Shown here: positions 57,187-64,000 of the stretch, piece by piece
How the letters are laid out: every line of letters starts with the position of its first letter
How positions within the stretch are numbered: the first letter of the stretch is position 1
Assembly: GCF_020520425.1 (NCBI RefSeq)
Contig: NC_079491.1
Location: forward strand, 2,356,001 to 2,420,000
Source of the DNA: Spinacia oleracea
Taxonomy: Eukaryota; Streptophyta; Magnoliopsida; Caryophyllales; Amaranthaceae
Direction of reading: 5' to 3'
Length of the DNA: 64,000 nt
Notes under the pieces: generated by a model
Told to the model about the DNA's origin: nothing
The model's database searches: none
What the model saw: only the letters and a program-made list of their open reading frames with translations
Position numbers and translations under genes: made by a program

Positions 57187-59175
57187 TCACTTGACCAACA
57201 AACTTACAGCAGCAGAAGGCCAACATCAACAACAATAAGAATCAACTAGGCAGAAAGTCATCATCACTGGTCTCAGTTGACAAAGCACAACAATAAGGTC
57301 TTACCTCGTCTTCCTTGCATCCCCCAAAAAGCTTATTATACGATTCTTCTGTTGGAAATCTATGATAATGTCAAATAGGAGCATAAAGATATGCAATTCT
57401 ACGAGAGATAAAATAACTAAAGGCCAACCTTATGGGGCTGCTTGATTTTTTTCTAGCAAAACCAGACCTTCGGGTTGCTGCCTGTGGCCCTGTGCTACCA
57501 GATACGATTTGATGGCTGACACGTGACTTCTCTTCTTCCTGCTTTTCTGCATTGGGGTCAAAGTTGCTGATTTGTATCAAGTAAAGCATTTAGACAATTG
57601 ATAAGCCATTGTTAATCTTGATCAATATCAATCATGTTCCCATTGAAATTCACCTCCAGCAAATTGTTCATAAACCATTTCAACAGTAACAAAAAGTCAT
57701 ATGTTCTAAAAAGCCATAGAAAATGTTCTAAAAAACCATAGCAAATGTTCTAAAAGCCATAGAAAATGTTATAAACCTTAACCCATATGTTCTGAAAACC
57801 ATAGCAAATGTTCTAAAACTCAAATCATATGTTTTAAAACTTTAACCATATGTTCGAAAAATATGGAAAATGCTCTATAAACCAAAAATATGCATCAAAA
57901 GATTTTTTTTTTACGAACGATTACAGACATATAAGATATTTATGCAACTAGTATGGCTGCATGAGGATTCATATTCTAATCTCGTTGTAACAACTAGTAT
58001 GGGTGCATGAGGATTCATAATCTAATCCGATAGAACATTATGTTAAACTTTCAGAACATGTAAAGCAATAATTCAGAATATCAAAAACAATGTCACATGA
58101 AAATAGAAACAACTATACAAAAAACTAGAATCAAGTATTCAAAACAAAAATACTATCACTCGGAACATTAATTGGAACGATTATTCAGAACATGTAATGC
58201 AATCATTCAGAACATGAAGAACCATTTCTCAGAAAAATGAGAGAAAATATACAGAAAACTGGAAACAACTGTACAGAACATAAATCACTATTATTCAGAA
58301 CATTTAAAACGATTATTCAGAACATTACATATAAGACACATTAATAAGAAAACTCACTGGATTTCGTCAATGATGACGTCGGACTAGGATGAAGTTCTGA
58401 TGACATTGTTAAATCTGTAAATAAGAATTTGAACACAGAAATTAAAATACGAACTAAGCAGAACAATTCGATAATAAAAAAATATAAACAACAACAAATC
58501 CAAAAATCAAAAAAATAAATCAAAAAAAATTAGGAAATCAAAAAACTAAATCAAAAACAAATCAGGAAATCAAAACTAAATCAAAAAATCAAAAGAAAAA
58601 TAGATCAATAACAAAATCAGAATTCAGTAATCAAAAACAAATTTAAAAACACAGCTCAATAATCACGTAATCAACAAAATTTTAAAGCGCAAATCGACAA
58701 TTTAATAATCACGTAATCAGCAAAATTTAAAAAGGTAGCTAAATCATCACGCAATAAGCAATTAGATAATCAACAATTCAATAATTTTGATAAAAAGAAT
58801 AATTACGGATCAGATGTAAAATTAGGTCGAAAATCAGCAAATAATAATTTAAATATGAAAAACAAAATTGCGAAACTGATAAAATACCTTTAAATAAGCA
58901 ATTAGATGAATGTATTCGAGAATATGATTGAATTCTAAAGAAAATTTGAAGATCAAATCGACCTTGATTGAGGTCCTACAATGGCGGCATGGTGAAGAGA
59001 GAGAAGAGAGAAAACAAGGAGAAAGGAGAGTTTAGAGAGAGAAAGAAATCAGCGTGAGAAGGAAAAAAAATCAGATGGGTATATATTCAAAGAATTTACA
59101 AAAATGCCATTAGTAATCCCTTGATTTTCAGCGGTTAGATTAGAAACGATCCAAAGGTCGAGAATTATTCTCATA
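57187..59175 (-). other. Right arm of element A, remains of a minus-strand gene
   Basis: Two exon-like pieces have good splice signals: 58406 down to 58358 (MSSELHPSPTSSLTKS, donor CCA|GTGAGT) and 57566 down to 57429 (NFDPNAEKQEEEKSRVSHQI, acceptor ATCAG, donor AAG|GTTGGC). They do not join in frame directly. AGAACAT motifs are dense at 57695-58330. A CT-rich leader (58980-59070, read on the minus strand) precedes the first piece. I do not recognise the protein. Confidence 0.4.
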
Positions 59176-60450
59176 CTCCCTCCGTCCCGGAATACTCGAC
59201 CCGGTTTGACCGGCACAGAGTTTAAGGGACTTGAATTGACTTATTTAATTTAATAGGTAGTAATTGATAGTGGGGTATTATTTTAAGGCAAAATTGTCAA
59301 AAAGTACCTTCTTTTTATCTCACTTTGTGAACTAGTACCTTATTTGTCCAGTTTTGTCAAATAATACCTTGAATTAAAAAGTTGCATTAAAAATGGCACC
59401 TTAGAGAAACAATCCGGCCAAATTGTCAACTTTCCGGCAATTGACTCATGCTTCCCTCCAAAATATTGTGCGTGTGAAACAAACAAACCAAAAAATCACG
59501 CGCCTCTCGAACTCTTTTAAGAAAAACACTACCAACCAACAATCTCATATCCATCTCAAGTTTTTTGCAGGAAAATAAACTGGTTTTTTTTGGTGGGAAC
59601 AACACTACCAACCAACAATATCATAAAAACAATACTAACAACCAGCAATCTCATAAGAACAACAATACCAACCAATAATCTCATATCCCACTCCTTCAGA
59701 GCTTCAGCAAAAGAGCTATTGGTAATCTGATTTCTCGGATGAAGGATCAGTCTATTTCTCGTGTTAAGGAGATTTTGCAAATGGAAATGTATTCTGGTTA
59801 TTACCTATCTGTTTGGAATCGTCTTTTGTTGAATCATGACAAGTTTATCAATATTGTGAAAGGAAAATCAGAATGAAAGAGATAAATTGTAGAGTTGAGG
59901 TTTTATTTTTAATGAAAATGGTGGTTGAGTGAAGTAATGAGAGCAGTGTAGTAAATGGGAAGAAGAAAGAGCGTTGGAATTCTCAACCAAAATTTTGAAT
60001 GTGGTTAATTGCTGAGAGAGTGTTCACACGCGTATTTTTCCCACTCAAAGTGTGCCAACAAACGGAGTAAATGGCCGGAAAGTTGACAATTTGGCCGGAT
60101 TGTTACTCTAAGGTGCCATTTTTAATACAGTTTTTTAATTCAAGGTACTATTTGACAAAACTGAACAAATAAGGTACTAGTTCACAAAGTGAGGTAAAAA
60201 GAAGGTACTTTTTGACAATTTTGCCTTATTTTAATGTAGTTAGTGGGAGGTGGGTTAAGAGGTGGGGTTGGGGAGAGTAGGGGTTGAATTTTTAATTATT
60301 TTTTGTATGGAGTAGGGGGTAGGTAGTTTAATAGGGGTGGAGTGAGAAATAATATAATATTGTTAGAATATTTCCATTTTTAGAAACAGGTCAAGTATTA
60401 AGGGACGGCCCGATAAGGAAAACAGGTTAAGTATTCCGGGACGGAGGGAG
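59176..60450. mobile_element. Stowaway-type MITE split by a nested element
   Basis: The outer parts (59176-59286 and 60226-60450) match the MITE at 8108-8433, including CTCCCTCCGTCCC and GGGACGGAGGGAG ends and flanking TA (59174-59175, 60451-60452). The centre is a later insertion. Confidence 0.92.
59287..60225. mobile_element. Non-autonomous MULE, 939 bp, 9-bp TSD
   Basis: Inverted ends of about 160 bp start GGCAAAATTGTCAAAAAGTA. The 9-bp duplication TTATTTTAA flanks it (59278-59286 and 60226-60234), which is diagnostic for Mutator-like elements. The core (59450-60060) has a tandem-like CAACACTACCAACCAACAAT repeat and no transposase. Confidence 0.95.
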
Positions 60451-62362
60451 TATAAGATTGTGTTCTCACATAGAAAGGGTGTTCTCACATGAGTCTTCCT
60501 CTCTCTATATATATATATATATATAATCGCGATCTGGTGAGAACCACCCCTTAAGATGAGAACTGAGAACTAATCTCAGCCCTCAATCAATCCAATCCAA
60601 TGATCCACATCTCACCCGATCAAATAAAAAAATAAGGGTAATGTGGTAATATCGCATTGTTGAATGACCTCCTCCCCTCAACCTGATTTTCAGATTTCTT
60701 TTCTCTCTCTTCCCCCGTTTTCTCTCTCCTCCTGCAAATTCCCTCTCCTCTGCGATTCACCTTCAACCGGTTCATAGCTTTGTACTTATTACATTCGCAT
60801 CTTCTCTCATTCATCAAGTTTTCGCAAAAGTAAGTAATTTTGTTTATTATCGTTTTATTATTTTCTGATTTTATTCAAGTGTTAGCGATGCTAATTGTTG
60901 AAATTAGGGTTTATAAATTTTTATTTTCCAGTATTTTCCGTTTTGTTTGCTCATATTAGGGTTTCAGTTAAGTTTTTGCGATTTGGTTTGCTAAAATTGG
61001 GGTTTATTCATTTCAGTTTTTTCGATTTTGATTGTTGAAATTAGGTGTTACAGTTTTGTATATGCAAGCTCTATTCGTTTTTGCAGTGCAGAGATGCTCG
61101 TCAATTAGATATTAACTGGGTGATCCTTGGTCAATCAGAGAGAAGACCCTATCAGATATTAACGGAGGAATTAGACTTTTGGTTTTAACTGGGTGATCCA
61201 GTTTGTTGATGTGATTTGGTAGTTTGGTGATCCAGTTTGTTGATGTGATTTGGTAGTTTGGTGCCATTTGCTCATTGATTTTGTACACCAAGGTGTTTAG
61301 CAGCATCAAATGGTTGATATACCTTTTTATCATCCAAGCTTCACGACTGTGCTGTGAACATCATTCTGACATCATTCTTGTTCTGGCATGTATATGGCAT
61401 CAACCTAGACTTCAACAATGCCAAAACTGTCATCATCTCAGCTTTTAAAGTGGAAAGCTTGTGACAGAACAAACTTCTGTAGAACTATCGGGACTTTGAA
61501 TGAACCGCAATGCAATTGCCAGACTGTTATGAAGTCATGAACATAAGTCATGAACATACTGCTTTAAAATGTAGTGTAACAGACTGTCAATCCTTCCTCC
61601 ACATCTCATCCAGGCTTCCTTTGTTAGCTTCTATTTTTGTGTTTACTTAAGATTAGTGCTTTTTTGTTCATGAAATACAAAAATACGATATGTTAGGCAT
61701 CCAAGGTTACAACTTACAAGTGTTGCTACAACTGAGCCCTTTTTGGGACTTTAGGTAACTGATCTTAGTAGTCTTCTCTTCTTAGCTGTTGAACTTAGGT
61801 GACTAGGAGGATTTGTTGTATCGTTTGGTTGCAATGATGGGTTATATGCGGTGGTTAGTCTGTTGTGCTAAGATAGGTTCCTGAATGATGAATTCGTTTT
61901 GTGGCCTCTGTTGGAGTTTCTTAGCATCACATCCTTTAAACCATCACAACTCACAAGGCTGCATACAACATATAAAGCAGACCTCTTTGTTATAGTGCAT
62001 GTAATAAATTTTCTTATTTGATTATCTTTACTTTTGAATCGAATATATTTACTTTTACGAGTCTTCTATCTACTTTTAAATTGAACAAAAGGAAAATATG
62101 TGAATGCATTCTAATTACTGAGCTAATTTGGCTGCTGCTTTATTGGACTAGGTTGCACCATGTTGCCTTCCCTAGATAACTTTGATATTGCTGATTGTTG
62201 TTAGTTGGTGCCAGTAGTTATTGGTTGTTTAATAAACAGAAATATGTTGGTTCCATTGCTTGGGATGGAAAAGGCGGGAGCGATGAGTGACATTCTAAGA
62301 AAAATGTAACGTTATTATAGTATTGATGGAATTCCTGATGTTGATCTTGTTTGGTTTTGCAG

Positions 62363-62543
62363 TAAGTCGGAATATGTAATCTAGAAACTGAAGGAGATGG
62401 GAAAGGTTTCAGATAAACACATTCTACTGATATGCAAGAAGTTCGATCAGCTGGATGCTGGCAGCTGTGGAAAAATTACACTAGCAGATCTTATGCACAA
62501 TCACCACCGGATTTATTTTAGTTATCAGTTGCTTTCAATCTAA
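62363..62543 (+). pseudogene. Two-pore K+ channel (TPK) last exon, captured
   Basis: After a TTTTGCAG acceptor the frame reads SEYVI, a TAG stop, then KLKEMGKVSDKHILLICKKF and DQLDAGSCGKITLADLMHNH, ending at TAA (62541-62543). This is the C-terminal EF-hand region of plant TPK channels, which respond to Ca2+ at the vacuolar membrane. Where TPKs usually have Tyr in YVIYKLKEMGK, this copy has the stop. Only this exon is present, inside a transposon, so it is a captured, dead fragment. Confidence 0.75.
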
Positions 62544-62825
62544 ATATTGGCAGAGTAATGTTATGTCGTAGGGCTCAGAAGGTGAAAGGTGTTGGTCTTT
62601 TATCTGTAAATACACACCAGCTGTTCTGCTTTATTTGGCTGCTGCTTTATATTCTGCATTTAGTTGTTCTGGTTCCTTCAGTCTCTAATCGATGATTACT
62701 TACTTTCAAATTATTTCTATTTACTTAAACAAGTTATATATCTACATTTTAAATTGAACAAAATGCAAAGTGTATGATAGTGTTAGACCTATTCGTATTG
62801 CATGGTAAGATACCAAGAAACCATT

Positions 62826-62896
62826 AGCCTACTAGCTCAATTGGTAGAGCATTGTGCAAATGCACAAAAGATGTGGGTTCGAATTCCACGTAGGTT
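62826..62896 (+). other. tRNA-like sequence 4
   Basis: Acceptor AGCCTAC / GTAGGTT (7 bp with one G-T pair), D arm GCTC-AATTGGTA-GAGC, central arm TTGTG-CAAATG-CACAA (6 bp with loop AAAT), and T arm GTGGG-TTCGAAT-TCCAC with a compensated terminal pair. It lies in element B. Confidence 0.8.
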
Positions 62897-62989
62897 CATC
62901 TTTACTTTTTATATTGTTTTATTTACTTTTAATGTGAAAACCTTTACTTTGAATTATTTCGATTTACTTTTTTTGGTTTTTACTTTACT

Positions 62990-63048
62990 TTATTTAACTC
63001 AATTGGTACAGGATCAAAAGACGTGAGTTTGAATCCCACATAGATTCA
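62990..63048 (+). other. tRNA-like sequence 5 (internal deletion)
   Basis: ACTCAATTGGTA and GTGAGTTTGAATCCCAC match the D arm and T arm of copy 4, but the central arm is lost and the acceptor is decayed. Confidence 0.5.
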
Positions 63049-63611
63049 TGTTTACTTTTGTATTATTTTATTTACTTTTAATTGAAAAACCTTTACTTTA
63101 ACCTATATACTTCAATAATCGGTGTTTTCTAGTTTTTTATTTTTATTTACTTTTAAGTTGAAAACCTTTACTTTGACAATCGACTATATATTTCTTTCTT
63201 ATAGTTTGTTTCATATTGTAGAGAGATGAAAGTCAATGACTATTTACTCTAGTTTGAACTATTTGATTGTAATAAGTTTTTGAGATTTTCTGATTTACTT
63301 CTAAGAATTTTAGTTTACTTTTGAGTTTAAATTATTTACTTTTGAGTTTTTTGTTTACTTTTTGAATACTTGTTATTAATAATGCAACGAAAGTCACATA
63401 TATTCATAAAGGTCTGACGTTTAATAGATCAGGTAGTAATAAGGGCAATCAACTTTGAACAGTTTGCATCACGCTTTCAATGAAATATTTTGATTTACTT
63501 TGGAATTTTTATGAGATACTTTTGAGTTATAGATTTACTTTTGAGATACTTTGATTTACTTTTGAGTTTCTTTTATTTACTTTTGAGTTTTTTTAATGAA
63601 CTTTTAGAGAA

Positions 63612-63682
63612 AACCTATGTAGGAATCGAACCTACATTCCCTATGCATTTGCATAGTGCTCTACCATTTGAGCTAATAGGTT
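63612..63682 (-). other. tRNA-like sequence 6
   Basis: On the minus strand: acceptor AACCTAT / ATAGGTT (perfect 7 bp), D arm GCTC-AAATGGTA-GAGC, central arm CTATG-CAAATG-CATAG (6 bp with loop AAAT), and T arm GTAGG-TTCGATT-CCTAC. It faces copy 4 at a distance of about 715 bp, as copy 3 faces copy 2. Confidence 0.8.
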
Positions 63683-64000
63683 TAAGAAAATCAATAAAAA
63701 TTTCAATCATGGCAAGAAGAGAAGAACAGGAAATGAGAGTTGAACAAATACTACTAATAATAACTTACAGAGTTACAGTTCAGTGGCAAATACTACTAAT
63801 AATAACCTGAAGACAAAGGGTAATGGTATTAGATCTCATCCATACATCAATTTCTTCCCATGAGGAGAGCTCCATGTCGGATGAAAGAAGAAGGAAAAAT
63901 ATCACTTTCAGCAATCAATTTAAATAAATGAAATAAAGAGAACAAATGCACACAAAGCTTTAACAAGTAAAGGCCACACAAAGCTTACATCACTGAAACT
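63683..64000. other. Non-genic end of the window
   Basis: AT-rich sequence within element B. A short tandem of AATACTACTAATAATAAC (63749 and 63788) is present. No gene recognised. Confidence 0.4.

Larger units (their letters stand above)
43124..60506. mobile_element. MULE-like (Vandal-like) element A, with nested insertions
   Basis: The left end GGGGAGGGATCATGTGAAAATACC and, read inward from the right, the end GAGAGAGGAAGACTCATGTGAGAAC have the same layout: ATCATGTGA- or CTCATGTGA-type words, then TATGTGAG, then ATGAGAAT and a block about GGATTAGATT. Both ends abut TA runs, so the element sits in a (TA)n target. Long perfect TIRs are absent. The termini are followed by CT-rich leader-like sequence pointing inward on both sides, suggesting outward-facing promoters of two convergent genes. 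Arrays of AGAACAT lie inside. About 10.3 kb are a later copia insertion and about 1.3 kb a MITE nest. Assignment to MULEs rests on end style and the ORF type, not on a transposase, which was not seen. Confidence 0.6.
62040..63600. repeat. TTTACTTTT motif array
   Basis: TTTACTTTT and variants (often TTTACTTTTGAG) recur many times, with highest density at 62900-63200 and 63290-63600, mostly in one direction. This parallels the AGAACAT arrays of element A. Confidence 0.75.
60507..64000. mobile_element. MULE-like element B, left part (runs past the window)
   Basis: After a TA run the sequence GATCTGGTGAGAACCACC, then AAGATGAGAACTGAGAAC, then an AATCCAATCCAATGATCC block shows the same end layout as element A. 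A CT-rich leader (60665-60760) follows. Inside are a captured K+ channel exon, dense TTTACTTTT motifs and three tRNA-like sequences. The right end was not seen. Confidence 0.55.

Noticed and set aside
56475-63682. Ordinary nuclear tRNA genes
   Set aside because: All intact copies lack a 7-base anticodon loop, so no anticodon can be assigned; they were kept as tRNA-like sequences.

Overview
The window is plant nuclear DNA. It has spliced genes with GT..AG introns, AT-rich intergenic sequence, and dense nested LTR retrotransposons, MULEs, hAT elements and Stowaway-type MITEs. The repeat style suggests a Caryophyllales plant, possibly Amaranthaceae/Chenopodiaceae such as spinach. That is a guess from memory of repeat families and was not tested.

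Layout. 1-3.3 kb: the 3' end of a broken copia element lies next to the 3' end and LTR of a Ty3/gypsy-like element. 3.3-5.0 kb: at least eight separate imperfect foldbacks sit in a row and look like a duplicated cluster of MIRNA-type precursors. 5.0-7.7 kb: an unrecognised two-exon minus-strand gene, with a 148-bp satellite in its intron, lies between inverted ~190-bp repeats. 8-22.6 kb: intron-containing fragments of unrelated nuclear genes follow one another. They are cohesin RAD21/SYN, ATG9, two copies of a kinesin-light-chain-related TPR gene, an amino acid permease and an F-box/LRR gene. All are broken by stops, frameshifts or deletions and are invaded by solo LTRs, hAT elements and MITEs. 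22.6-37.8 kb: mostly non-genic, with a GUN1-like PPR-SMR fragment, a copia gag remnant and MITEs. 37.8-39.7 kb: the only gene that looks intact, a three-exon AVT1-type amino acid transporter.

40.6-64 kb is a nest of transposons. Two neighbouring MULE-like (Vandal-like) elements meet at a (TA)n tract. The first (43.1-60.5 kb) carries a reading frame resembling the N-terminal part of Ulp1/C48-associated transposon proteins. That frame is split by a young 10.3-kb copia element with near-identical LTRs and a 5-bp target duplication. Its right end holds a Stowaway MITE, which is itself split by a 939-bp MULE with a 9-bp target duplication. The second element (60.5 kb to beyond the window) has captured the last exon of a two-pore K+ channel gene. 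Both contain arrays of a short subterminal motif (AGAACAT, or TTTACTTTT) and a convergent pair of tRNA-like sequences. These tRNA-likes keep a full cloverleaf with compensated stems but have a 6-bp stem with a 4-base loop in place of a normal anticodon loop.

The strongest candidates for undescribed biology are the tRNA-like elements with no usable anticodon, the hairpin cluster at 3.5-4.9 kb, and an inverted duplication of a permease exon at 21.7-22.0 kb.
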